NCBI RefSeq assembly: GCF_900102215.1
Contig: NZ_FNBG01000011.1
Span: 1-64,000, forward strand
Length of the DNA stretch: 64,000 nucleotides
Reading direction: 5' to 3'
Source of the DNA: Fontibacillus panacisegetis
Lineage (GTDB): Bacteria > Bacillota > Bacilli > Paenibacillales > Paenibacillaceae
The notes under the pieces were generated by a model. That model did no database searches. It was not told where the DNA came from and was given only the letters and a program-made list of their open reading frames with translations. A program made the translations under genes and the position numbers. Position 1 is the first letter of the stretch. The number at the start of each line of letters is the position of its first letter. Positions 1 through 10,200 of this stretch are shown here, piece after piece.

Positions 1-86
1 GCATCCTTTTCCTGATATCTTGCCTTTACACTGCTAAACAAGAAGCGCCCCTCAAAGTTATCTTAGATAACTTTTGGGACAGCCTC
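1..86 (+). repeat. Dispersed repeat, copy A (right end, cut by window edge)
   Basis: Right end of a non-coding repeat whose other copies lie near 27.1, 31.7 and 33.3 kb. It shares with the 33.3 kb copy the tract CCTGATATCTTGCCTTT, a perfect inverted repeat (AAAGTTATCT-T-AGATAACTTT, 54-74) and the terminal sequence TTTTGGGACAGCCTC (72-86). The last is the reverse complement of the left end seen at 31746-31760, so the element seems to have terminal inverted repeats. The palindrome may also end transcription of the minus-strand reductase gene that stops at 99. The left part lies outside the window. Confidence 0.75.
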
Positions 87-98
87 TAAGCATTTTTT

Positions 99-1073
99 TC
101 AAGATAACCGATACGTCGCAAACGGCTTGCCGTAACGGAATGAATCGCTTATTATATCCAATTTTTTAGAAACCTCTAAATCTAGATGGACCTCTACACT
201 TTTCAGGTTATCCTCAAGCTGCTCAGTACGTGTAGCCCCTACAATAACTGTCGACACCGCTGGCCGATCCATCAGCCAAGCAAGCGAGAGCGCACCAGAA
301 GTACAGCCATATTCTTCAGCAAGCTTACTTACATTTTGTCCAAGCGTTATGGATCGCTCATTAAGAAAACTGTTAAAATTCGGATCGGTAACAGCTCTTG
401 AACCTGAAGGCGCACCTTCTGCGGAGCTATATTTTCCAGTTAAAATACCGCCTGCAAGCGGAAAATAAGGAATAATGCCAACGCCCTGATCCAGACAAAA
501 AGGAACAAGCTCTTGCTCAGGCGTTCGATCTGCAAGTGAATAACTGGTTTGAGTAGATACATAACGCACATACCCTTTGTGATCGCTAATACCTGATGCT
601 TTCATTAATTCCCATGCCGCATAATTAGATGCTCCAATATATCGAACCTTTCCTGAAGTCACCATATCATCTAAAGTACGTAATGTCTCTTCAAGCGGAG
701 TATTAGGATCAAATGTATGAATTTGATACAGGTCGACATAATCTGTATTTAGACGTCTAAGGCTATCTTCCAGCTCCCGCTGTAAATGAAAACGAGATGA
801 TCCCCTCTCATTGGGGCCTTCCCCTTTTACTAAACCTGCTTTTGTCGCTAGAACTACATGATGGCGTCTTCCTTCAAGAGCCTGTCCAATCATTCTCTCT
901 GATTCAGTACCTGCATAAATGTTAGCTGTATCAATGAAATTTATTCCACGATCCAAAGCACAATGAATGATTTTGATGGAAGTGTCTTGATCTGCACGTT
1001 TGCCAAACGCATTTGTACCTAATCCTAAGGCCGATACTTCAAGACCGCTCCCTCCAAGACGCACATACTTCAT
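99..1073 (-). CDS. Aldo/keto reductase family oxidoreductase
   Basis: Cytosolic NADPH-dependent aldo/keto reductase, TIM-barrel fold. The N-terminus GGSGLEVSALGLGT, the FIDTANIYAGTESE segment (catalytic Asp and Tyr), the Lys in VLATKAG and the His in LYQIHTFDP make the usual catalytic tetrad; GATRTEQLEDN near the C-terminus is the cofactor-binding stretch typical of the YajO/Tas-like group. At about 324 residues it has normal family length. I chose the internal ATG (MKYVRLGG) because a GGGTGG ribosome binding site sits about 7 bases before it; the longer frame adds six residues. It is transcribed towards repeat copy A and follows the dioxygenase gene on the same strand after about 125 bases. 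Substrate unknown. Confidence 0.9.
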   Translation of the reverse strand: MKYVRLGGSGLEVSALGLGTNAFGKRADQDTSIKIIHCALDRGINFIDTANIYAGTESERMIGQALEGRRHHVVLATKAGLVKGEGPNERGSSRFHLQRELEDSLRRLNTDYVDLYQIHTFDPNTPLEETLRTLDDMVTSGKVRYIGASNYAAWELMKASGISDHKGYVRYVSTQTSYSLADRTPEQELVPFCLDQGVGIIPYFPLAGGILTGKYSSAEGAPSGSRAVTDPNFNSFLNERSITLGQNVSKLAEEYGCTSGALSLAWLMDRPAVSTVIVGATRTEQLEDNLKSVEVHLDLEVSKKLDIISDSFRYGKPFATYRLS

Positions 1074-1197
1074 ATTTTCCACCCGCCCCATCCAGTTCTT
1101 ATACCATTGTTATTATTGTAGCTTGTGTTCTGTCTTTTTCAAGTTGATGAACGGATGGATATTGAGAATTCAATGAATGACTTCGAATCAAATGTCG

Positions 1198-1968
1198 TTA
1201 GAACTGCCAGCAGCTTAAGCTCAAATTGCCCAGCTGATAGCTGCGGTGGAGCAATTTGGCCTGCCGAGTCTTATCGCCTGTTCCCATCGCAATTAACAAA
1301 GGAATAAAGTGTTCGCTTGTTGGCACAGCCTCTCTAGCATAAGGAGCTAGCTCTCTATAGTTAAACATCGCCTCTGTATCCCATAACTCTATTTTGTTCT
1401 GTAGCCAGCTATCAAATGCTAACGCCCAATCATCTATAGCATTACCCTGCCAATTCACCATGCGCAAATTATGAACACTGCCGCCGCTGCCAATGATGAG
1501 AACATCCTGCTCCCTAAGCTCAGCAAGCGCTGCTCCAATTTGATATTGCTGTTCATTCGATAAATAACGGTTCACCGATAGAGCAACCACCGGAATATCG
1601 GCATCAGGATAAACTAGCTTCAGAATCGCCCAAGCGCCATGATCCAATCCTCTCTCCCCATCCAGTTGGCTCTGAATCCCATGCTCCGCAAACAACGATT
1701 GAATTTGTTCACTGATCGAAGGGGCGCCTTTTGCCGGATAGGTCATCCGATAAAGTTCATCTGGAAATCCGCCAAAATCGTAAATCGTACGGTACGTATC
1801 CGCAACAGCACTAACCGTCTGCACCTGTTGCTCCCAGTGCGCCGAAAAGATTACGATTGCTTTGGGCTTAGGTGTATTTGCAGCCAGATTTTTCAAAAGT
1901 TCTGTATATTCGTGCTGCTCAATGACAAGAGAAGGTGCACCATGTGCGATAAAATAAGATGGCATCAT
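1198..1968 (-). CDS. DODA-type extradiol ring-cleavage dioxygenase (YgiD-like)
   Basis: Class III extradiol dioxygenase of the 4,5-DOPA-dioxygenase-like family, a small cytosolic metalloenzyme. The N-terminal IAHGAPSL, FSAHWE, GLDHGAWAIL and GGSVHNL each hold a His expected around the Fe/Zn centre, and the order matches the family, as does the length of about 256 residues. The start is placed at the first ATG of the ATGATG pair because GAGGAG lies 10 bases upstream; the longer frame overlaps that ribosome binding site. Bacterial members are often annotated as 4,5-DOPA dioxygenase, but the physiological substrate is usually unknown. A co-transcribed aldo/keto reductase downstream would fit aromatic or quinone detoxification, which is inference. 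Confidence 0.88.
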   Translation of the reverse strand: MMPSYFIAHGAPSLVIEQHEYTELLKNLAANTPKPKAIVIFSAHWEQQVQTVSAVADTYRTIYDFGGFPDELYRMTYPAKGAPSISEQIQSLFAEHGIQSQLDGERGLDHGAWAILKLVYPDADIPVVALSVNRYLSNEQQYQIGAALAELREQDVLIIGSGGSVHNLRMVNWQGNAIDDWALAFDSWLQNKIELWDTEAMFNYRELAPYAREAVPTSEHFIPLLIAMGTGDKTRQAKLLHRSYQLGNLSLSCWQF

Positions 1969-2082
1969 ATCATAATCACTCCTCATTAAAGAATTGTTTA
2001 TATTAGTAATAGAAATATATAATTCGTATGACTAATTTATCATTTTGTGCACTGACTGTCAATAAAAAACAACCTGCTAATT

Positions 2083-2410
2083 TCGCAACAAAGTCCCGTT
2101 TGGAGTTCAAAAGCTGCACATCTGCATCAATTTGCTAGACGAGCAAGTATGGACTACTTGGATGCTGCAAAAGCTTGCAAAAGTGCAGGTTTTTTCCTGT
2201 GTAACTGTTCATATGCCTGAAATTCCTGCAAAAGTGCATCAATTCAAGCCAGATCATCTCTATACCTGAAATCTGTGCCCCAAAGCCTGCACATTTGCAT
2301 CAATTTCGCGTCAAAGTCGCGTTCGTTGTTCAAAAGCTGCATTTTTGCATGATGAGCACATGCGGATTACCTAGGTATTGCAAAAACCCGCAAAAAGTGC
2401 AGATTGCATA
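2083..2410. repeat. Imperfect tandem repeat, unit about 223 bp, rich in TGCA-N4-TGCA
   Basis: The gap between the dioxygenase and the NodB lipoprotein (about 1987-2525) holds no intact gene. Two copies of a diverged unit run head to tail: TTCAAAAGCTGCA occurs at about 2106 and 2329, each preceded by CAAAGTC-CGTT-like sequence and followed by a GAGCA...GGA-TAC-T-G tract and a TGCAAAA...GTGCAG tract. Within them TGCA-N4-TGCA occurs at 2115-2126, 2176-2187, 2227-2238, 2288-2299 and 2338-2349. The same 12-base motif is the core of the dispersed repeat at 27-33 kb. Function unknown. Confidence 0.7.
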
Positions 2411-2508
2411 ACACGTTTTATGTCTTGGATCGCGTTCTGATCCGGGAAAAAGGAATGGACTTGCCTCCGACAAGCGACGCGGTTGAGGCTGAGTTCGACT
2501 GGAATTGA
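2404..2508 (+). pseudogene. Possible C-terminal remnant of an unidentified gene
   Basis: Just after the tandem repeat, a plus-strand frame without a start reads as ordinary protein (LDRVLIREKGMDLPPTSD, then a short acidic tail) and ends at TGA 2506-2508. Its composition looks coding, unlike the repeat before it, so it may be the tail of a gene destroyed when the repeat region formed. I do not recognise the family, and at this length chance cannot be excluded. Confidence 0.25.
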
Positions 2509-2525
2509 TTCATATAAGCGACAAA

Positions 2526-2555
2526 AGAGCGCCTGGTGTTTTTGCCAGACGCTCT
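2526..2555 (-). terminator. Rho-independent terminator after the NodB lipoprotein gene
   Basis: Inverted repeat AGAGCGCCTGG / CCAGACGCTCT with an 8-base T-rich loop, just downstream of the minus-strand stop at 2564. On the minus strand the stem is followed by TTTTGTCG. Confidence 0.85.
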
Positions 2556-2563
2556 CTTCGTTT

Positions 2564-4015
2564 TTATTCTTTTATCAAATCGCTAACTCTCACAAACGAA
2601 TAGCCCTTGGCCTCCAGCTTCTCAATGGCTATCGGTAGTGCCTCGATCGTATGAAGATCATCCAGCATATGCAGCAAAATAATGCTGCCGCTCTTGCTCT
2701 GCTCCATAATCGCCGCGACGATTTGATCTGCAGTTCGGCTTCTGTTCCAATCATTAGGGTCAGCATCAAAATCAACGATCAAATGGTAACCCGCAGCTGA
2801 TATGATCTGTGCTTGCTCATCCGTTACTGCCCCTGTTGGCGGACGAAAGATCATCGCAGGCTTTTCTTGAATAGCCTCGGTAATCACCTTGTGTGCCTTG
2901 ACGATATCACTTTGAATTTGTAGTGCACTGAGATCATTCAACTCAGAGTGGCTATATGTGTGATTCCCTACATCGTGTCCTGCTTCAGCAATGGATCTGG
3001 CCAGATTCGGGTTCTTCTCAACCCCGTCCGCGCGTAAGAAGAAGGATGCCTTAACCCCATATTTGTCTAAAATGTCAACAATTTTAGTAATTGTATAATC
3101 CGTACCCCAGTCATCGAAAGTTAGCGCTACCTCTTTGCGACCGGTTTCTTTTCTGTCGATCAGAGTGTATTTCGTTGAAGTATAGTCAGCATTTATTCCA
3201 GCAGCATCATATCCTTCAATTTCTTCTAACCGCTTCCGCTCCCCACCTTCCGAGACAAGCTGACTCAGCGGCACAAACGAATAGCCCACATCCTTGGCAG
3301 CCTCTGCAATAAGGGAAATGCTTTCAGTAATCTGTTGGTTCTCCTCTGTATCCAGTGAAATAATGCCGCCCCGATTTATATATTTACGAATATAGTTTTT
3401 CTTCTGAATTTCCGTTTCATCTTGCCAGTTGTGAAGGAACAAGCTGTAGGAGATCACAGCACTCAGCCCATTATGTGCCGCCGCTAGCCTTACATCGTCG
3501 TTATAGTCTCCGCTTGCCGTTCTTATATAACGGGGAGTGACCCCCGTCTCCTTCTCTATGACCTCATTCGCCAGATGAATCTCCTTATAGATTTGATCAT
3601 AGCTAAGCTTGCTCATATCATAACCATTCAGAGTATTGTTCCCGATTTCATGCCCACGCAACAAAATATCCTGTGCAATTCCAGGTTCCTCTGCCACTCT
3701 CATTCCCGTTAAAAAAAAGGTCGCCTTAATCTGATAGGTATCCAGTTGATCAAGCAGCTTGTCCATTGTGCCACTGTCCCCCATCCCGTTAAAGGTAAGC
3801 GCCAGCTCACGCTTGGTCGTATACACATAAGGAATGGCCTTACTCGGGTCCCCTGTGTATTTTACTATTGTTTCCTGAACCGCAGACTGCTCATTTGCTT
3901 TCGAATCATGTTTGCTCTCATTAGAGCCACAAGCTGACAGAAGAGCAACAACCAATGCCAAACATATGGCTTGAGCCATTTTGCCGCGGAGTCTAGTTGC
4001 TATTTTTGATTCCAT
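2564..4015 (-). CDS. Lipoprotein with tandem NodB polysaccharide deacetylase domains, first one degenerate
   Basis: Extracytoplasmic lipoprotein: basic N-terminus, hydrophobic core and lipobox LLSAC (Cys about residue 29). Two NodB domains follow, about residues 67-255 and 290-480. The second is complete: TFDDWG, metal-binding HTYSH, RPPTG and the C-terminal LLHM, so it should deacetylate an N-acetylated or O-acetylated glycan. The first keeps the fold landmarks but has TFNG for TFDD, NNTLNG for the His-containing motif and RTASGDYN for RPP-G, so it is probably inactive and may bind glycan. Start ATG has AAGGAG 7-8 bases upstream. It lies between its own terminator and the giant SLH gene's terminator, so it is probably monocistronic. 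Peptidoglycan or cell-wall glycan is a likely but unproven substrate. Confidence 0.9.
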   Translation of the reverse strand: MESKIATRLRGKMAQAICLALVVALLSACGSNESKHDSKANEQSAVQETIVKYTGDPSKAIPYVYTTKRELALTFNGMGDSGTMDKLLDQLDTYQIKATFFLTGMRVAEEPGIAQDILLRGHEIGNNTLNGYDMSKLSYDQIYKEIHLANEVIEKETGVTPRYIRTASGDYNDDVRLAAAHNGLSAVISYSLFLHNWQDETEIQKKNYIRKYINRGGIISLDTEENQQITESISLIAEAAKDVGYSFVPLSQLVSEGGERKRLEEIEGYDAAGINADYTSTKYTLIDRKETGRKEVALTFDDWGTDYTITKIVDILDKYGVKASFFLRADGVEKNPNLARSIAEAGHDVGNHTYSHSELNDLSALQIQSDIVKAHKVITEAIQEKPAMIFRPPTGAVTDEQAQIISAAGYHLIVDFDADPNDWNRSRTADQIVAAIMEQSKSGSIILLHMLDDLHTIEALPIAIEKLEAKGYSFVRVSDLIKE

Positions 4016-4161
4016 GTTCCTTACTCCTTATAATGTATATTCAAATAAATTAATAGACTTGATAGACATAATCATACCAGCTAAAGATATACAAAAAATA
4101 TACATACATAAAGCAGCAAATATTCCCTTGCCTACTTTGTACAATCGCTAAACGAATCTAC

Positions 4162-4205
4162 AAAAAACTCCCGAGCAAGCCATCACATTTGGCCCGCTCG
4201 GGAGT
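4162..4205 (-). terminator. Terminator of the giant SLH protein gene
   Basis: Stem ACTCCCGAGC (4167-4176) / GCTCGGGAGT (4196-4205), followed on the minus strand by six Ts. It sits 12 bases beyond the stop of the 2061-residue gene. Confidence 0.9.
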
Positions 4206-4216
4206 TACTTATTGCA

Positions 4217-7200
4217 TTATTTAACTTCGTCTTCAATACGCTGCACAAAAATTTCTACGGTTTTGCCGTTAATCTCAGCTCGTCTTGACTCATGAGAAAC
4301 TGAAGCTTCTTCGATTTGCTGGAACGCCCAGAAGGACGGTGCAATATCTGGCCATGTCTGCTCTACTTCCGTCAATGGACCACGATAGAGCATTCTATTA
4401 ATAAGTGTAACCGCCTCGGAACGAATGATGCTGTTGGATGGTTTGAATGAGCCATCCGGATAACCAGCAATCATGCCATTGCGATACAGCGACTCAATAG
4501 CCGAAGTTGCCCAATAATCAGAGGTAACATCAGTGTAATGCAATTCAAGCGGCTTACCTGTCTCAAGCTTCAAATATCGGGCCATTACCGCTGCGAGTTC
4601 ACCACGACTAACCGGATCATTAGGACGGAATTTCCCGTCTGTTCCACCCTCAAAAATATCGTGTTTTGTCACAGTATTAATGTAATCATATGCCCAGCTG
4701 CTTGTTGATACATCCGAATAGGATTTCGACTCTACACCGTATTCACCAATCAAACGTGCGATAATCGCAGCCAATTCAGCACGATTCAAATATCTTTCAG
4801 ATTTGAACGTACCATCTGGATAACCAAGAATATATCGCTGATGCTTCAAGTTACCTGCGCGATCGGAATAAACCAGCAGCTTGATCGATGAAGCCGAACC
4901 TTGTGCATTTGATACGATTCCTTGCTTATCTGCAAATTCTCCCTTAAGTGTTACATTAAGCTCTTGCTGACCGTCAGCTAATAAAGGCCACTGCAGAACA
5001 ATTTTAAAGCTTCCTGATGTATTCGCCTTAAGGTCTTTTATATTCCAGACGATCACTCCTGCAAGGATTTCTCCTCCAGCAGCATCAAGCACCTTGACTC
5101 CATCTGGAAGTGTAACGCGAATTTGACCTTGCTTTAATTCCACATCAGAAATGTTCTTGTACAGAACGTCGACAGTACCCTTCCCGCTCTCTGGATGAAT
5201 TGTGCGATCACTTTGCAGGTTCACAGCAATCTCTGGAGCCTTATCCGGCTGTGGTTCCGGTGTCGCTTTATCCGGCTGTTTTGCCGGTGGTGTAGCTGAG
5301 CCAGAAGACGAGCTACCTCCTGATCCAGAGGAGCTATCACCAGATGATGATGACACTGGGGCCATGAAAATATCGAATCTGACAATAGAGTACTCTACTT
5401 TAATCGCAGTCAATCCGTTTTCTGTATACACGGAGCTTTCCGGATGCGCGGATTTATCATTTCGGCTATCATATGTTTGATATCCTGCTGCTTCAGCCGT
5501 GATATAGTAATCACTGTCTGCATAGACCATCCAAGCATAAGCACCACCAGATACGATTTGCGTCGGACTGTCATTATTCGCAGGCGGGAACCCTGGCAGC
5601 TTAGGCAGAGTTACCGGCCCCGGTGTAATGCCATTGTTTCTGTTGCGTGCCGTATCCGCGTACCACAGCTTGACTGTAACATTGCGATCATTAATCAATT
5701 GTCCTGTCACAGAGTTTCTGATATCTCCATAGGGATCAATCAATTCTTCATTGATGTTTAGCTCTCCAGCTGCCTGAACCGTTACGCTTGGCAAATCACC
5801 ATTACGTTTCACGTTAATGACAATGTAGCGACGATCAACCACCTGCCCGTTACTATCCAACACATTATAATAATAACGAATTTCCAGTTTATACGAGTTA
5901 TCCGAAGCATTTCCTTGCGGTAATCCATCTGCAATAAACAAGCCATTCTGGTCTACTTCAAACCCATTGGTCTCCGCTGCTGTATTAAGCAAAGCTCCCG
6001 AAGGATTCGTAGAGTTCACGTACTGCTCACCCTTCTTAAGGAATACTACAAAATTCGGGTTAGCCGGCGTGTTTTGGATCGCAGAAAAATCAATCAAATG
6101 CAGTAATCCATTAGAATCCTTGCTTCCGATTACACCTGCAACCGCCTTATTAGCAGTGAATTCGTCCGTTCCATCACCCTTAATCGGACGATCGATTGAA
6201 GCTTTTTGTTTATAAGTAATAGACTTGCCATCACTAATCTCTTTACTATATTCAATCGTATACTGTTGTTTGCTAGGAATCAGAAATTCATATTCGCCAT
6301 TCTTATCCGTAGTGACCGTTCCTACTACAGTACCATCCTCGCCTTTAATCGTAATAACCTTACCTGCAACAGGCTGAACACCTGCGGAATCTACCGTCTC
6401 GGTAATTTTGCCTTTTAATTTTGGAGGATCAAAAAAGATCGTAAATGATGCTTCGCCGCTGACCTCATGAACCAGATCAAATACAGAAGCCTTGATTCCT
6501 ATTTCCTGCGCTCCCGTCATGCCTGTTAAGTCAGGAGACTGATAGTAAACAACTGCTTTACCGTCAGGTCCCGTCACTGCTTCCGGTGCAGCAAGCGGCT
6601 GTCCGTTAATATCGACGAATATACCGCCAGCAGCAGGAACATCGAATACAACCTTCGCCCCTGCAACCGGATTGCTATTGGAATCAGTTACCGATGCAAT
6701 AAGCTTTGTTGTTGACTCTCCATCCCCGACGTTACGAACCGGAGTAGCTGTAAGCTCAACGCCACCGCCAAGAGGAACCGTAGAATCCATAGTAAACTCA
6801 ATAGCAGATACTGCCGTCGTGCTTAATGTTCCCGCAGCTGTAGCAGTAACCTGATAAGTACCGTCCACACTTATTGGTGTTAGAGGTATCCAGCTCCAGC
6901 TTCCATCCGGATTTGTGGATAAAGATCCTTCAATTGTCTCTTGATTGTTATCCTTCACCACAAGACTGACAACAGATCCAGGTTCGCTTGTGCCTGTGAT
7001 TTGTGTTACTGGCTTGCTGCCTCTCCAGCCATCCAGCGGCTCATCAATAGTGACATATACGTTATTTACCGGGAAGTCCTGTGGATTCCCCGTTTGAGGC
7101 CCCAGCGGACGCAGCGCTCTTTGAGGATCGCCAGCATCAACAATGCTCCCTCCATTTGATACGTATCCTAATTGTACTTTGGCGCTAGGTGGCACCTCAG

Positions 7201-10200
7201 TATCATTTTCCAATTGCAGCGTAAGCGTATCTGTACCGTTACCATCCGTAACGACCCCCGCAATTCGTACCGGATTACCGTCACCATTATCGATTGTAAC
7301 CCAAATTTCCGGACTGCCTGTTTGCTCTACTACTGAAGGGAACTTGACCTTGATTGTATTTCGATCATTTCCAACAGCTGCTGCAATCGGCTCAAACATC
7401 AATTGATTATCAACAGGAAAACTTGACAGCCATCCCAGACTTCTGGCATTCGGCCCTGATTCTCTAATATCAATAAGACCACCATCAATAGGGTTTAATT
7501 GATTAGTCGAATAGTTCAATGTAATGTTCGTTCCATTTAATTCATCCAGCAGAACCGGAATACCGCCTGAAGGAATCCCGTCGCCTAATGTGAAGATCAG
7601 TGTTTTTCCGCTTGCATCACCGCTGTCAAACACCACACTGTCAACAAGGACCGGATCAGGAATTCCATCGATATTAAATGAGAATGAATAGACACTATTC
7701 ACAACGCTGATCGGCTCAAGTGCTTGTCCAAAGACCACCCTCACCTTATCCCGCGTTTCATCATTGATCACTGTAGCCTGAACAGGTCTCATCTGGTTGT
7801 GTACTGGGTCGTTGATTAACGTATCCAGCTCTGAAGAAGATGCATCTGTTATACGATCAGCAGCATTGAGGTTTTCCGGATTGTAAGTCAACGAAACCTC
7901 CGCATTCAGCGGAATTTGACCACCCCATGCTGCAGGAAGCCCATCAGCAATAGATAAAGATAATTTATTTGGTGATGCTGGATCATATACCATGCTCGCA
8001 TTCGAGCTATTAAGCAACAATGAGAATGCCGGATTGATTCCATCATTAATCGTAACTTCAAAGGCCTGCAAAGCTTCAGAAGGTACATTTACACTATCAG
8101 GAAACGTAATCTCGATCGCATTACGGCTCTGGTCATTTTTAACGCTCATGCTTTCAGGTTCAAACCGGTTTATAACCGGGATATCTCCGCCACCAGCCGT
8201 CGGGAAGCTTTCTAATGGCAAACCACCAGTGCCTGACCCTTGAACAGAACCAGAATTTTGATTATACCAGAGTGGAGGTTTCGATCCTGCAGGAATGACA
8301 TAGTTATTCGGTAAATTCGTCGGAAAATCAGGACTATTCGAATCGATCTCCAACTTCAATCGAAACGGATCATTTTCTCCGTATTTGTCTTTGACAAAAT
8401 CTACGATTTTCAACGGAACCAGAATGGGATCATTTGCCGTTCCAATATTTATGGAGAATCCACCTGTTTCAGTAGAATCAAAATCCACAGGAACATCCAA
8501 ATCTACAATTACTGTACGGCGATCCGGACCCACCTCCGCTTTCACCACATGAGGAGCAACCCCTTCGGCAAACAGAACAGGAGCAGAATCGAAATTTCCA
8601 CCGCCATATACTTTGCCTTGAATCTCGCCACCGATTCTGGCTTTGACATTCGTCAAATGCGGATAGTTACCGAGGTTCCAGACATTTACTTTGGCTACGC
8701 CATTCTCGTCTGTCGGTACTGTAATTTCACGCACGGTGACATCCTGACCATTGCGCGTATAGTGCCGGGTTGTAACCGTGTATCCATCTGCTGTCAAATA
8801 CAATTTTTCGTCATCTTTTTGTGTAGCAGCCCAAGCTGTTCTTCCACTGCCGATGTTTTGCGAGGTATATTCTGAAATATAATATAACGAAAAAGTAACC
8901 GGATATCCCGCAATCAGCTGACCATCAATTGTTCTTACTTCAGCTTCCACATTCGCTTGCGAGCCTGCTGCAATGATACCTTGAGCGTTTGAAGTTTCAC
9001 CCTCGTTAACCGGAACTACCTCCGTACCATAAGGCATGTCCTGGTTGCCACCATACTTCTTGAAGTCAACGGCCGCTCCATCCTTTACTAATGGCGTTTG
9101 ATGAAGGATATTGATTTGCGTAGGAGCCTGTTCCACCTCTTGAGGTGTAGCCGTTTCCGGCACAATCAGTCCGCTATAATTGTTGAAGTACCAGGAATAA
9201 ATATCATGATTTTGAGTAGATCCTCCAGTTGCAGCGGTAAAACCTATAAAAGCATCATCCTGCAACAGTAAGCTGGATAGATCCGTAGTATCGGATATGA
9301 TCGGTTTGATCGTAAATGAACCTTCTGCATCCGCACGGTCTGCAACCAGATCTGTTCCTCTTAATACAGGGAACGAGGATAGCTTAACGCTTTGAATCTT
9401 GTTAGGACTGCCCTCTTTCACAAGCTTTCCGTCTTCACTGACAACAGGTGCCCAATATGTTTTGTCATCGTTTTCTCTAATCAGGTACACCTGAAACTTT
9501 TGTGTTACTCCATCATAATCAATCCAGGTATGAAATGACGTGTACGGGTCGCTCGTCGCCTCGCTGTTTGTTTGAGCTAATGACATCTTGCCAAGGTCAA
9601 GAGTGGCGATATTTTTCCCCTCTCGTATCCCCCCGTTCTTGGCTGATGCATGATGCACATCTCCATCACGAACAAGCGCTACATGAGATGTACGTGTACT
9701 TGTTACACCTTCAACAGGAGCAGGGTCACTACGATCCTCTGTTCCGTCCTTGGGGTAATTGTAATAAGTGTCATATTCCACACCAAAGCTTTTTGTTACG
9801 CCCGAATATCCCAGACCTCCGCCGCTGGCTCCCGCTTCATTAGACACAGTTTGCACAGCAAATACGATTCCATCGGCTTGTGATCCGCTCTCCATTTTGA
9901 AGCTGAAGTATGTACTGAATGAACGATTGTCCGACAGCGCAACACGCTCTTTATTGAACAAGCTGCCGAACGCGTTGCCCTTTGTAGTAGCCAAGCGGAT
10001 AATGTCACGAGATCCGTCATTTTGAAATCCGACACGATTGGCAGTTGTATCGTTGCCCATGGTAAGCTCGGCTGCCGAATACTTTGTACCTCCACTCTTC
10101 ACACCATAGTTATATTGAAGAGCTGATGATGACGCATTTCCCAATTGAATAAGTCCTGACGGAACTGTTGAACTGTCTGTCGCAGTAATTGTCGCTGAGC

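Noticed and set aside
2083-2410. The TGCA-rich repeats as a CRISPR array
   Set aside because: Motifs are 12 bases and palindromic, spacing is irregular, units are themselves repeated, and no cas gene is nearby.
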